The notes: generated from the letters alone by a model not told the origin. A stretch of DNA of 64,000 nucleotides from Bacillota bacterium (GCA_023439125.1 JAEXOU010000005.1:186001-250000); one strand, 5' to 3'. Positions 8,738 to 17,680 are shown, counted from the stretch's first letter. Numbers and translations are program-made.

Positions 8738-9610
8738 ATGCCATATGTAATTGCTTTGATTTTATTAATGATATGTTTTATCATCTATATAATCTTTGAA
8801 AATAAAAATCTTTCAACCACACACTATCAGATTGAACAAGAGACTGTTCCAAAAGCATTGGATGGGATGCGGTTTGTATGTTTAACAGATCTTCATCTGA
8901 ATACGTTTGGGAAAAATAATAGGAAACTTCTTCAGCAGATATATGCTTGTAATCCAGATGCTATCCTAATCGCAGGTGATATGGTAACAATTACTTCAAC
9001 AAAACGGTCCAATATTGTAATTGATTTGCTTACAAAATTAGCAGAGAAATATGTGATTTACTATTCTCCTGGTAACCACGAGCTACGATGGGCGAATCGT
9101 GCGAAGGATGGAGATCATAGCTTTTTTGAATATAAAGAAAAACTAGAAAGCCTAGGAGTTTATTACTTGGATAATTCTGAGATTGTAGAAAAACGCGGAA
9201 ACGATATATTGCAGATTGTTGGTCTTAATCTAAGTATGGATTACTATAATAAAGGTGGGAAAGCAAGGCCACTGTCCAATGAGGTATTAACTTCTTGCAT
9301 CGGCCATAAGAATGCGAATGCTTATACTATTTTACTGGCTCATGTACCAGATTATTTTGAAAGATATGTTGATTGGGGAGCAGATTTCATTCTTTCTGGT
9401 CATAATCATGGTGGAATCATGAGATTATGGAAACTAGGAGGCGTTATATCACCACGATATGAAATTTTTCCTAAGTATGATGCAGGTGTTTTTAAGAGGG
9501 GACATTCTGTGATGTTGTTATCAAGGGGTTTGGGAACACATACAATACCAATACGGATTTTTAATCGTCCAGAATTAATATGTGTTCAAATGAAACAAAA
9601 AACAAAGTAG
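8738..9610 (+). CDS. Membrane-anchored calcineurin-like metallophosphoesterase
   Basis: A 290-residue YkuE/YaeI-type phosphoesterase anchored by one N-terminal helix (residues 3-20). The dimetal motifs are all present: D51-L-H53, G80-D81, G112-N-H-E115 and SGHNHGG near residue 222. YkuE-type enzymes act on lipid A-like or other phospho-substrates at the membrane; the substrate here is unknown. The ATG at 8738 is chosen because AAGGA lies 7 nt upstream and the promoter start falls after the alternative 8606. It opens an operon with an M50-like protein, scpA and scpB. A paralogue with more membrane helices lies at 26516-27589, again beside a carboxypeptidase. Confidence 0.88.
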   Translation: MPYVIALILLMICFIIYIIFENKNLSTTHYQIEQETVPKALDGMRFVCLTDLHLNTFGKNNRKLLQQIYACNPDAILIAGDMVTITSTKRSNIVIDLLTKLAEKYVIYYSPGNHELRWANRAKDGDHSFFEYKEKLESLGVYYLDNSEIVEKRGNDILQIVGLNLSMDYYNKGGKARPLSNEVLTSCIGHKNANAYTILLAHVPDYFERYVDWGADFILSGHNHGGIMRLWKLGGVISPRYEIFPKYDAGVFKRGHSVMLLSRGLGTHTIPIRIFNRPELICVQMKQKTK

Positions 9611-9626
9611 GAGAAAGCGTCTTGTT

Positions 9627-10253
9627 ATGCGAGAGCAAATAATTTTATTAGTAACATCACTACTTGGTGGAATACTATGCATGATACTTCATGAGGCACC
9701 AAAAGTGGTCTTATATCGTAGACATATTAAAAAGAATAAGAGTGAAATGCAGATAACAGCCCAAGGAAAGGTTAATCCGATTCATTTTATCGATCCGATT
9801 GGACTGTTATTCTGCGCAATATTCCGTGTTGGATTTTCAAAGCCAAGTTACTATCGAATGACGGGGAAAAAGATAAATCAATCACTTGGAGTTGTTGGTT
9901 TATTATCTTTAATCCTTCAATTTTTAATTGTAGTAGGTACCCTGCGCTTTGTTTTTGGTATGAATGCTAAGCTTTTATTACCAGAAAACTGTTCCTTTTC
10001 CTATGAATTTCTCATGTATTTCTTGACTGCTTATGCTATAATATGCGTAGGTATGCTAATCACGAATTTATTTCCATTGTTAACAACAGATATGTCTTGG
10101 ATATTAACTTCTACAAAACCTATGACATTTGTTGCTTTACTTAAAAGTGATTATTTAGTAAAAATGGTATGGTTGTTACTTGTTGTATTGCGAGTGATAC
10201 CAAGTTTAAGCGTATCTATCTTTGAAACATTCTTAGGCGTGGGCGCTTTTTAG
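9627..10253 (+). CDS. M50 (site-2 protease) family membrane protein with broken metal site
   Basis: A 208-residue polytopic protein of the YwhC/Rip M50B group, which commonly neighbours scpA in Firmicutes. The family landmarks are visible but altered. The zinc motif HExxH reads H22-E-A-P-K26, losing the second His. The following NPIHFIDPIG (50-59) and GFSKP are well kept. The third-ligand loop reads N147LFP...D155, with the Asp kept. Length is close to the usual 210-220. With one of three zinc ligands replaced by Lys it is probably not a protease. It may bind or position a membrane partner. It sits 16 bp after the phosphoesterase and 19 bp before scpA. Confidence 0.75.
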   Translation: MREQIILLVTSLLGGILCMILHEAPKVVLYRRHIKKNKSEMQITAQGKVNPIHFIDPIGLLFCAIFRVGFSKPSYYRMTGKKINQSLGVVGLLSLILQFLIVVGTLRFVFGMNAKLLLPENCSFSYEFLMYFLTAYAIICVGMLITNLFPLLTTDMSWILTSTKPMTFVALLKSDYLVKMVWLLLVVLRVIPSLSVSIFETFLGVGAF

Positions 10254-10272
10254 AAACTAGGAGAGACTATTT

Positions 10273-11052
10273 ATGGGAATACCAGTAAAGTTAGAAGCAT
10301 TTGAGGGACCACTTGACCTTTTGCTACACTTGATTGATAAGAATAAAATTAATATATATGATATACCAATTGTCGAAATCACAGAGCAGTATATGGAGTA
10401 TATTCATGCAATGGAGGAAAAGAACTTAGAGATTATGAGTGAATTCCTTGTAATGGCAGCAACATTACTTCGAATTAAATCACAGATGCTTCTCCCAATC
10501 GATAAAAAGGAGGAAGAGGAACAACTGGATCCACGTTCGGAATTAGTACAACGACTTTTGGAATACAAGATGTATAAGTATATCTCTTATGAATTAAAGG
10601 ACAAGCAGATGGATGCGGAGTTACTGTTATTTAAGGAAAATTCTGTACCAGAAGAAATTATCGACTTTAAAGAAGAAGTTGATATTAAGGAATTATTAGG
10701 AGACTTAACGCTTGCTAAATTGCATGAGGTTTTTCAATCAGTGATGAGAAAGCAAGTGGACAAGATCGACCCAATCCGAAGCAAGTTTGGTAAAATTGAA
10801 AAAGAAGAGTTCAATTTAACTCAAAAAATTATCGATATTCAAAAGTATGGATTAGAGCATCGTAAATTCAGTTTTCGCAAATTACTAGAACTTGCTGCTA
10901 CAAAGATGGAGGTTATCGTAACTTTTCTTGGTATTCTTGAGTTAATGAAGATGCAAAGGATTCAGATTCATCAAGATGAAATCTTTGAGGATATTACAAT
11001 TAATTATCTTGCAAATGACATTGCGCCAGTGGATGAATTTTCGATTGAATAG
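10273..11052 (+). CDS. scpA: Segregation and condensation protein A
   Basis: The kleisin subunit of the SMC-ScpAB condensin that organises and segregates the chromosome. The 259 residues match the family throughout. The N-terminal SMC-neck-binding region begins with VKLEAFEGPLDLLLHLIDKN and MAATLLRIKSQMLLP, and a C-terminal winged helix (about 180-250) binds the SMC head. A good ribosome binding site (AGGAGAG) precedes it, and scpB follows after 53 bp in the standard order. Confidence 0.95.
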   Translation: MGIPVKLEAFEGPLDLLLHLIDKNKINIYDIPIVEITEQYMEYIHAMEEKNLEIMSEFLVMAATLLRIKSQMLLPIDKKEEEEQLDPRSELVQRLLEYKMYKYISYELKDKQMDAELLLFKENSVPEEIIDFKEEVDIKELLGDLTLAKLHEVFQSVMRKQVDKIDPIRSKFGKIEKEEFNLTQKIIDIQKYGLEHRKFSFRKLLELAATKMEVIVTFLGILELMKMQRIQIHQDEIFEDITINYLANDIAPVDEFSIE

Positions 11053-11105
11053 GTAAAAACAAAGAGTAAATATTTGATATAAAATAGAGAAAGGTATGGC
11101 TACAT

Positions 11106-11675
11106 ATGGAGATTAAGACATTGATGGCTAATATTGAAGCTATATTATTTACAATGGGCGATGCCGTGGAAGCTGACCGAATCGCGGCCGCTTTAGGACA
11201 TGATGTGGATACCATACGTCGTATCATTCGCAATATGATGGACATGTATCAGCAAGAAGACCGAGGGATTCAGATTATTGAAGTAGGGGATTCTTTTCAG
11301 CTCTGTACAAAGGCAAGTATGTATGAATCGATTATTCAGATTGCTCATGTGCCAAAAAAGCATGTATTAACCGATGTATTACTGGAGACACTTTCAATTA
11401 TCGCATATAAACAACCAATTACAAAACAGCAAATTGAACATATTCGTGGTGTCAAATGTGACCATGCAGTCAATAAACTGGTAGAATATAATCTTGCTTG
11501 TGAAGTTGGTCGAATGGATGCTCCTGGACGACCTATTTTATTTGGTACAACGGAAGATTTCCTTCGTAATTTTGGAATTGCTTCTCTGGAAGATTTACCT
11601 GTTTTAAATCCTGAGAAAGTTGCAGATTTTAAACAAGAAGCGGAAGAGGAAGTACAGTTACAGCTCGACATCTAA
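11106..11675 (+). CDS. scpB: Segregation and condensation protein B
   Basis: The ScpB partner of ScpA, a dimer of tandem winged helices that binds the kleisin linker. The 189 residues include the family motifs IEAILFTMGD near the N terminus, LLETLSIIAYKQPITKQQIEHIRGV (about 95-119, quoted here only for position) and APGRPILFGTT (about 140-150). It is the last gene of the operon and is followed by a terminator. Confidence 0.95.
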   Translation: MEIKTLMANIEAILFTMGDAVEADRIAAALGHDVDTIRRIIRNMMDMYQQEDRGIQIIEVGDSFQLCTKASMYESIIQIAHVPKKHVLTDVLLETLSIIAYKQPITKQQIEHIRGVKCDHAVNKLVEYNLACEVGRMDAPGRPILFGTTEDFLRNFGIASLEDLPVLNPEKVADFKQEAEEEVQLQLDI

Positions 11676-11769
11676 AAATTGATTATCTAATCAAGATAGA
11701 ATAAACTCTCAATTTTAGTAATGAAATGGAATTGGGATATGTAAAATGACGAATATAGACTTTATAGAA

Positions 11770-11808
11770 GGGCTGTAACATTAGATCATAGTGTGCAGCC
11801 CTGTTTTT
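11770..11808 (+). terminator. Rho-independent terminator after scpB
   Basis: GGGCTG (11770-11775) pairs with CAGCCC (11796-11801) across a 20-nt loop, followed by TGTTTTTGT. Confidence 0.7.
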
Positions 11809-11819
11809 GTATTTTAACG

Positions 11820-11922
11820 TCATTTTGCACAGTGTGATGTTGGAGAATGGGAGGAGCAACATAATTCATCCGCAACACGCTCTCGCTTGAATGAAGTCGT
11901 AACGGTACGTAAGGGCCTAAAA
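11820..11922 (+). repeat. MITE-like repeat, truncated copy R2
   Basis: Begins TCATTTTGCACA and carries the conserved core (ACACGCTCTCGCTTGAATGA, then GTAACGGTACGTAAGGGCCT). The right half is lost. The rest of the gene-free stretch, 11923-12208, holds nothing else I recognise except the polymerase ribosome binding site (AAGGAGG, 12194-12200). No LexA-type operator was seen. Confidence 0.75.
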
Positions 11923-12208
11923 CATGAAAAAAGTTTGGCAGATGGGAGATAAGAAAGAAAATTACCCATCAAAAATTTTAAACCACGTAAATCGATCTGT
12001 AATTCATGAAATAAAAGTGTAGGAGGCAGTGTAGAAGTATTCAATCAGTTCTTAGTAATCAAACCTCTCTTGTATTACAATGACAGGGGGAGTATGTACC
12101 TTGAATTTTGGGTATCGGGAGAGTGGGAATCATCATGAATACATTGCTTTAGGGGGTGGAGAGTAGTGAGATACTTTACATTACCAAGTTTTGAAGGAGG
12201 ATGAAAGG

Positions 12209-13600
12209 ATGAAAGAATCGCAAACAAAAAGCAAGAATCGTGTGTATATAGCAATTGATTTAAAATCTTTTTATGCCTCTGTAGAGTGTGTAGAGAGAGG
12301 GTTAAATCCATTAACTACGAATCTAGTCGTTGCAGATCCAACTCGTACAGAAAAGACAATATGTTTAGCAGTATCCCCATCCTTGAAGGCTTATGGAATA
12401 CCTGGAAGAGCTAGGTTATTCGAGGTGATGCAGAAAGTAAGTGAGATCAAGCAACGAACCGGGAAAGAGATAGAGTATATCATAGCTCCACCACAGATGG
12501 CTCATTATATTAATGTTTCAGCGAATATATATTCCATCTATTTAAAGTATATTAGTCCGGAGGATATTCATGTATATAGTATCGATGAGGTATTTCTTGA
12601 TGTCACTAATTATTTAGATCTCTACCATATGACAGCGCATGAATTGGCTGTTGAAATGATTCGTAACGTATTAGCAGAAACAGGGATCACCGCAACTGCA
12701 GGAATTGGAACAAATCTATATCTCAGTAAAATTGCTATGGATATTGTGGCAAAGCATGTAGAAGCGGATGCAGATGGTGTGCGGATTGCGGAATTAGATG
12801 AATACTCATACCGAAGACTCTTGTGGGGGCATAAGCCAATCAAAGATTTTTGGAGAGTGGGCAGCGGTATCGCTCAAAGGCTCGAAAAAAGTGGGATTTA
12901 TACGATGGGAGACGTTGCAAGACTTTCCATTCATCAAGAGGATATCTTATATCAGATGTTAGGTATTGATGCAGAATTATTAATTGACCATGCTTGGGGA
13001 TATGAACCATGTGGGATGAAAGAGATAAAATCGTATCGACCATCTACGAACAGCATTTCCTCTGGTCAAGTGTTACAATATCCTTATGATTTTACGAAAG
13101 CTAGAATTGTTGTGCAAGAGATGACCGATTTGTTAGTACTTGACCTTGTTGATAAGAAGATGGCAACCGATAGCTTAACACTTACCATAGGTTATGATCG
13201 ATGTACGATTGATGAAGGAAATTATAATGGTGTTATTACGCGTGATCGTTATGGAAGAGAAGTACCAAAATCAGCTCATGGGACTGCAAATCTTGGAACT
13301 TCTAGTAATAGTACAAAGAAGATTATTGCTGCAGTGCTAAATCTGTATGACAATATTATATCAAAAGACCTTATGGTACGACGTGTTACTCTAAGTGCGA
13401 ACAATCTTGTTGAAGAGGGTTGCGAACAATTTGATTTATTTACAAATCCAATGGAATTAGCAAAAGAGCGTAAGCTACAAGAGGCAATGCTTAACATTAA
13501 GAAGAAGTTTGGTAAAAACGCAATTCTAAAAGGAATGAATTTAGAAGAAGGTGCAACGACAATGGAACGTAACAACCAGATTGGTGGTCATAAAGCATAG
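12209..13600 (+). CDS. Y-family (UmuC/UvrX-like) translesion DNA polymerase
   Basis: A 463-residue lesion-bypass polymerase of the YqjW/UvrX type. The palm motif YIAIDLKSFYASVECV near the N terminus supplies the first catalytic Asp. YSIDEVFLDVT (about 125-135) supplies the second Asp-Glu. GIGTNLYLSKIAMDIVAK is the family's fingers/thumb boundary motif. The C-terminal little-finger domain follows (about 280-400). The ATG at 12209 is preferred because AAGGAGG sits 8 nt upstream; the in-frame TTG at 12191 overlaps that site. The YolD-like gene follows 11 bp later, as in the Bacillus yqjW-yqjX pair. Damage induction would be expected but no SOS operator is visible. Confidence 0.92.
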   Translation: MKESQTKSKNRVYIAIDLKSFYASVECVERGLNPLTTNLVVADPTRTEKTICLAVSPSLKAYGIPGRARLFEVMQKVSEIKQRTGKEIEYIIAPPQMAHYINVSANIYSIYLKYISPEDIHVYSIDEVFLDVTNYLDLYHMTAHELAVEMIRNVLAETGITATAGIGTNLYLSKIAMDIVAKHVEADADGVRIAELDEYSYRRLLWGHKPIKDFWRVGSGIAQRLEKSGIYTMGDVARLSIHQEDILYQMLGIDAELLIDHAWGYEPCGMKEIKSYRPSTNSISSGQVLQYPYDFTKARIVVQEMTDLLVLDLVDKKMATDSLTLTIGYDRCTIDEGNYNGVITRDRYGREVPKSAHGTANLGTSSNSTKKIIAAVLNLYDNIISKDLMVRRVTLSANNLVEEGCEQFDLFTNPMELAKERKLQEAMLNIKKKFGKNAILKGMNLEEGATTMERNNQIGGHKA

Positions 13601-13611
13601 GAGAGATTGTA

Positions 13612-14076
13612 ATGAAAAATCTGAAATTATCATCCAATTCCATCATAACACATCAATATGATGACATAATTGATATGGAGTATCCTTTAAAAAGTTCAGA
13701 TCAGGTGAAACATCCGAGAATGCCTGTAGAGGATCGAGCAAAGATATTCGCTCCATTTGCTGCACTTAAGGGGTATGAGGAGGCAATTGCTGCAAAGCAA
13801 AAAATAGTCGTACCACGAATTGAGTTGTCGGAGGAAGTGAAGGAATATCTTGATTTGCAATTGAGTAAAATTGAGCAACATCTAATAAGTGGACATCATC
13901 CTATTGTTACAGTTGTATACTTTTTGAAGGATAAGCATAGTAGTGAGGAAGGTGGAGAATATATTCAGTTTACTGGAATGGTTGCTAAGCTTAATCAAAC
14001 CTCCCGAATGATTCAGATTGTGGACAAGAGATTAAAACTTGAAGATATTTATGATATTAAGAGTGAGGAACTCTAA
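13612..14076 (+). CDS. YolD-like protein, partner of the Y-family polymerase
   Basis: A 154-residue protein with the YolD-family signature MPVEDRAKIFAPFAALKGYE (about residues 38-57). The C-terminal half alternates strands ending in a conserved KLEDIYDI segment. YolD proteins are encoded beside UvrX/YqjW-type polymerases in many Firmicutes and mobile elements. They are thought to act as a UmuD-like accessory, though the biochemistry is poorly defined. It is translationally close (11 bp) to the polymerase and has its own AGGAGAG site. Confidence 0.85.
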   Translation: MKNLKLSSNSIITHQYDDIIDMEYPLKSSDQVKHPRMPVEDRAKIFAPFAALKGYEEAIAAKQKIVVPRIELSEEVKEYLDLQLSKIEQHLISGHHPIVTVVYFLKDKHSSEEGGEYIQFTGMVAKLNQTSRMIQIVDKRLKLEDIYDIKSEEL

Positions 14077-14152
14077 GCAAAAGTAAAGGTTTGGATAGCG
14101 TTTGGATTGTTAAGCGGTTGATTGGATTACGGATGGAGAAAAATAGCAAATA

Positions 14153-14182
14153 TTGACTTGTAAATCCATATTGTGGTAAAAT
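14153..14182 (+). promoter_or_regulatory. Promoter of zinc-ribbon protein 1
   Basis: TTGACT (14153-14158), 18 bp spacer ending ATATTGTGG, TAAAAT (14177-14182). The paralogue's promoter at 17681 has the same 18-bp spacing and a similar ATGTGG-TAAA junction. Confidence 0.65.
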
Positions 14183-14275
14183 CATAGCATTAAATTGGAA
14201 ATACAAGTTAGTATAAGCTAAACGTAAACTAAACTAATGTAAACTAGGGGGATTGTATTAAAAGGGGATATTAAT

Positions 14276-15130
14276 ATGAATTGTATTGAGTGTGGGAGCA
14301 ATTATGATAGTGAATATCTTATGTTTTGTCCAATGTGTGGAGCTAAATCACCGAATGTCGAGCTTCCTTTGGCAAGTGAGTTCTTTAAGGATGAGCAAGG
14401 AGGAAAACGTCTAGTGCCTCAGGGATTTATGCTTGAACCAATAAGTGGGTATTATTATAGTATAAAGAAAAAGCAAGTTTCTGATAGGACTTATGTTAAT
14501 GAAATTACTTGGTTTGATTCTACCTCAGGAAAAAGTGCCAAAAAAGACTATTTAATGTCTAGTAAAGAAATTGTATCTATGACTAGTCAGCAAAATGAAA
14601 ATATTTCTTTACCCGGCATTCTAAGTAATAACTTAAAAAATGAACGTGCGCAAAGCGCATCGAGAAAAAAGAAATCTTTTTTAGTTGCATTCGTTGTTGT
14701 TACTATATGTATTAGTTTGGGTTATTGCGCAATAAATCTTAATTGGATACAAGATAAACAATCAACAGATTATTTACAACAAGATGGTTATGTTTATACA
14801 GAAGGCGATAAAAAATATTTTATACCTGTTTCTGAAAACTATGCTATTGTTAAGTATAAAGATCGTGAATATTATATATTATATTCATTTGATGAAACAG
14901 GAGCTAATATTAAGTGTCGTTGTAGAATAACATTTAAAGAGACCATTTCAGAAAGTCTTAAACAAACATTTAAAGAAAGTTTTCAAAAAACAAATATTAG
15001 TAACATTAATACTGATGATAATGTGTTATATTATGATTTACCAGTAGTAGAGAATTTTAGTAGAGAATTACTCATAAATGGACATATTGAACGAGGAGAA
15101 AGTATCCTTGTTGATAAATATGATACATAA
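14276..15130 (+). CDS. Zinc-ribbon single-pass membrane protein (short paralogue)
   Basis: A 284-residue protein. An N-terminal zinc ribbon has Cys at 3, 6, 18 and 21. A cytoplasmic module follows with GFMLEPISGYYY and TYVNEITWFDSTSGK (about 55-85). A poly-basic stretch then leads into one membrane helix (about 130-150), and an outer domain contains KYFIPVSENYAIVKY. Every part recurs in the same order in the 607-residue protein at 17790, so the two are paralogues. No function is known to me. The arrangement (zinc-binding head inside, sensor-like domain outside) would suit an envelope sensor or regulator, but that is inference. Confidence 0.8.
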   Translation: MNCIECGSNYDSEYLMFCPMCGAKSPNVELPLASEFFKDEQGGKRLVPQGFMLEPISGYYYSIKKKQVSDRTYVNEITWFDSTSGKSAKKDYLMSSKEIVSMTSQQNENISLPGILSNNLKNERAQSASRKKKSFLVAFVVVTICISLGYCAINLNWIQDKQSTDYLQQDGYVYTEGDKKYFIPVSENYAIVKYKDREYYILYSFDETGANIKCRCRITFKETISESLKQTFKESFQKTNISNINTDDNVLYYDLPVVENFSRELLINGHIERGESILVDKYDT

Positions 15131-15273
15131 ACTTTCAATAGATAGATCGGGGATGGAACTTAGTTTTGCAATTCACTAACGATTACTTGACACAAACAAT
15201 TCATATTGTGGGGTTGATTATTTACAAGTAATATGGTACTATTTAACAATAAATAATTTACGAGGAGTTTAAG

Positions 15274-15390
15274 ATGCTTAATTTTCTATTTGAAAATTTA
15301 ATGATAGACAGATTACCGATGTCTTTGTCTGGAATTACACATGTAGTTTCAGCAGTTACGCTAGAAGTCTGCCCAAAATTAAATAAATAG
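15274..15390 (+). CDS. Candidate 38-residue peptide
   Basis: A short ORF starting MLNFLFENLMIDRLPMSLSG. It has a good ribosome binding site (GAGGAG, 15262-15267) 6 nt upstream and is followed 36 bp later by a strong terminator. A TTGACA at 15187 followed by CATATTGTGG resembles the promoters of the flanking zinc-ribbon genes, but the expected -10 is poor. The peptide has one Cys and no clear membrane helix. It could be a small protein, or the unit could be an RNA gene. No homologue is known to me. Confidence 0.4.
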   Translation: MLNFLFENLMIDRLPMSLSGITHVVSAVTLEVCPKLNK

Positions 15391-15426
15391 AAAGTAAGGT
15401 GCCTTAACCAATAAAAAAAAGAGTTT

Positions 15427-15456
15427 AACGGGTAAGTCGTCTTACCCGTTTTTTTG
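15427..15456 (+). terminator. Rho-independent terminator after the 38-residue ORF
   Basis: AACGGGTAAG / CTTACCCGTT forms a perfect 10-bp stem with a TCGT loop, followed directly by seven T residues. With no large gene upstream, it implies a short transcript from about 15.2 to 15.45 kb. Confidence 0.9.
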
Positions 15457-15527
15457 TTGTGAAGAATTGAAGCAATTGAAAACTGATTCAATACAATTCA
15501 ATACAACAACCCTCAATGACAGGGTGT

Positions 15528-15563
15528 ATGAATCTATGGGGTTATAATAAGCAACGTAGATGA
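15528..15563 (+). CDS. Candidate 11-codon leader peptide of the ABC-F gene
   Basis: ATG at 15528 to TGA at 15563 encodes MNLWGYNKQRR, with a weak AGGG sequence 4 nt upstream. It lies between an upstream terminator and a terminator-like hairpin that precedes the ABC-F gene. This is the arrangement used for ribosome-mediated attenuation of ABC-F resistance genes. Assignment is by position only. Confidence 0.3.
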   Translation: MNLWGYNKQRR

Positions 15564-15610
15564 AGAGTGATATAAGGATAGCTCTTGCATATAACATAAA
15601 TGATGTCGAA

Positions 15611-15647
15611 AGGTACGGGTAGGTGACTACAATTCGTATCTTTTTTT
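15611..15647 (+). terminator. Attenuator-like terminator in the ABC-F leader
   Basis: AGGTACG (15611-15617) pairs with CGTATCT (15635-15641, one G-U), followed by an unbroken T tract to 15647. It lies 52 nt before the ABC-F start codon and would stop most transcripts unless antiterminated. Confidence 0.55.
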
Positions 15648-15698
15648 GTGGAAATAAGACCTTGAAAATTGTGTGAAATTAAAATTATGGAGGTTGTT

Positions 15699-17615
15699 AT
15701 GATACAGATATCATGTCAGGATATAAAGAAATACTATGGTAGTCAACTGGTACTCGATGGAGTATGTCTGGAGGTAAAGGATGGAGAGCGAATTGCTTTG
15801 GTTGGCAAGAATGGTTGTGGAAAAACCACATTACTAAGAATATTAGTTGGAGTAGAAACGTGTGACAGTGGACTGGTAGCAATACGCAAAGGAGCAACGG
15901 TTGGTTATCTCGAACAAATTCCTACTAATACAAAGGATAAGACGGTTCTGGAAGTATTAATCATGGCTTTTGAAGTACAGATGTTGTTAAAAGAACAGAT
16001 GGATGATTTAGAAAGAAAGATGACATGTAACGATGGAGAGAAATTAGAAAAGATACTAAACCGATATGGCGCATTAACGGAACAGTATGAATGTCTAGGT
16101 GGGTATGAGATCAATGAGCGTTTAGCAAAGATTACATCGGGACTTAAGTTTTGTGATTTCTTCCTTAGTCAGAATTTTGAAGAATTAAGTGGTGGCGAAA
16201 AGACAGTCGTCATGCTAGCGAAGGTATTGCTACAAGAACCAGATATTTTAGTGTTAGATGAGCCAACAAACCATCTTGATATGGAGATGTTAGACTGGTT
16301 AGAAGAGTATTTAAAAACATACAAAGGGTGTATTCTTATCGTATCACATGACAGATATTTTCTTGATTTGGTGGCTACTAAAGTAGCAGATCTAGAAGAA
16401 TATAGGTTAACTACTTTTGTTGGAAACTATAGCAATTATGTCTTGGAGAAAGCAAAAAGAAGAGAGGAACAATTAGAGGCATATAAAGAACAGCAAAAAA
16501 AGATCAAGGCAATGGAAAAATCAATTCGTGATATGAGAGTCTGGGACAGTGAAAAGGGGTATCGACGTATCGAGAACATGAGAAAGCGTTTGGAGCGAAT
16601 GGATAAGATCGAACGCCCAAAATCGGAGTTAAATCAACTAAAGCTCTCCTTTGAGGCTAATGATCGTTCGGGGAAGGATGTTTTATTCCTAGACGAAGTA
16701 GGTAAATCGTTTGGAGATAAGAGATTGTTTCAAACGATATCAATGGAGGTGTACTTTAAAGAACATATTGCTCTGATTGGTAAAAATGGATGTGGAAAGA
16801 GTACTTTATTACGAATGATACTAGGAGAAGAAATCGTAGAAGAAGGTGCGATTCAACTTGGTTCAAGTCTTAAAATTGGATATTTACCTCAGGTGGTAAC
16901 ATTTGAGAAGGAGGAGCTGACAGTATTAGAAACATTTCGAGAGTCTTTAGTCCTTTCAGAAGAAAATGGGAGAGCGCTCTTAGCAAGATATTTCTTCTAT
17001 GGTGATAAGGTATATAAAAAAGTGAAGCATCTATCAGGAGGAGAAAAAAGTCGTTTGAAATTAGCAATGCTGATGCAACAAGAAATCAATTTTCTTATAT
17101 TAGACGAGCCAACCAATCACTTAGACATCGTTTCCAGAGAAAGTCTAGAAGAGGCATTACTGATGTTTGAAGGAACGATTTTATTTGTTTCTCATGACCG
17201 ATATTTTATCAACCGTATCGCAACTAGAATCTGTGAATTGGAAGTAGAGCAAATCATGAATTATCATGGAGACTATGAGTACTATAAAGAAAAGAAAGTA
17301 GAGCTATTACAAGCAAGGGATAGAACACAGACGGAGCAAATAGCCAATCGACAGACAGAGAGTCAGTCGAAACAAGGAGTAAAATCGATAGAGAAGAAAA
17401 AGAGTAAGGATCAAAATAAGCAGAAGTCTCAAAGTACGTATCTCCAAAAACAGCTCGAAGCTCAGATCGAGTCATTAGAAGAAGCTCTTAAAGTGATTCA
17501 AAAAGATATAATAACTGAAAGCATAGACTATGTAAAACTAATGGAACTTAAAACTAAAGAAGAAGAAATCAATCATCAGTTAGAAGCTTTGCTAGAGAGG
17601 TATCTTTTGCTTTAG
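15699..17615 (+). CDS. ABC-F family ATPase (YdiF/Uup-like ribosome-associated protein)
   Basis: A 638-residue soluble protein with two ABC domains and no membrane part. The first has Walker A GKNGCGKTT (about 35), signature LSGGEK and Walker B LVLDEPTNHLD; the second has GKNGCGKST, LSGGEKSRL and LILDEPTNHLD, with SHDRYF switch regions in both. Between them is the long alpha-helical linker (P-site tRNA interaction motif, about 250-310, rich in K/R/E). A basic, coiled-coil C-terminal domain (about 540-638) fits the YdiF/Uup subgroup. Such proteins act on ribosomes stalled by drugs or difficult sequences. The ATG at 15699 has GGAGG 5 nt upstream and begins MIQISCQDI; an upstream in-frame GTG at 15669 is unlikely. 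The leader contains an attenuator, suggesting drug- or stall-dependent induction. Confidence 0.92.
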   Translation: MIQISCQDIKKYYGSQLVLDGVCLEVKDGERIALVGKNGCGKTTLLRILVGVETCDSGLVAIRKGATVGYLEQIPTNTKDKTVLEVLIMAFEVQMLLKEQMDDLERKMTCNDGEKLEKILNRYGALTEQYECLGGYEINERLAKITSGLKFCDFFLSQNFEELSGGEKTVVMLAKVLLQEPDILVLDEPTNHLDMEMLDWLEEYLKTYKGCILIVSHDRYFLDLVATKVADLEEYRLTTFVGNYSNYVLEKAKRREEQLEAYKEQQKKIKAMEKSIRDMRVWDSEKGYRRIENMRKRLERMDKIERPKSELNQLKLSFEANDRSGKDVLFLDEVGKSFGDKRLFQTISMEVYFKEHIALIGKNGCGKSTLLRMILGEEIVEEGAIQLGSSLKIGYLPQVVTFEKEELTVLETFRESLVLSEENGRALLARYFFYGDKVYKKVKHLSGGEKSRLKLAMLMQQEINFLILDEPTNHLDIVSRESLEEALLMFEGTILFVSHDRYFINRIATRICELEVEQIMNYHGDYEYYKEKKVELLQARDRTQTEQIANRQTESQSKQGVKSIEKKKSKDQNKQKSQSTYLQKQLEAQIESLEEALKVIQKDIITESIDYVKLMELKTKEEEINHQLEALLERYLLL

Positions 17616-17626
17616 ATTTAGAGTTG

Positions 17627-17656
17627 AGGTCTGTTGGATATAATAACAGGCCTTTT
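17627..17656 (+). terminator. Terminator after the ABC-F gene
   Basis: AGGTCTGTT (17627-17635) pairs with AACAGGCCT (17645-17653, one G-U), followed by TTT. Confidence 0.65.
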
Positions 17657-17680
17657 ACTGACTGTATTTGGTATGTTACA

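Noticed and set aside
12000..12208. SOS (LexA) operator before the Y-family polymerase
   Set aside because: No CGAAC-N4-GTTCG-like sequence was found upstream, although damage induction would be expected.
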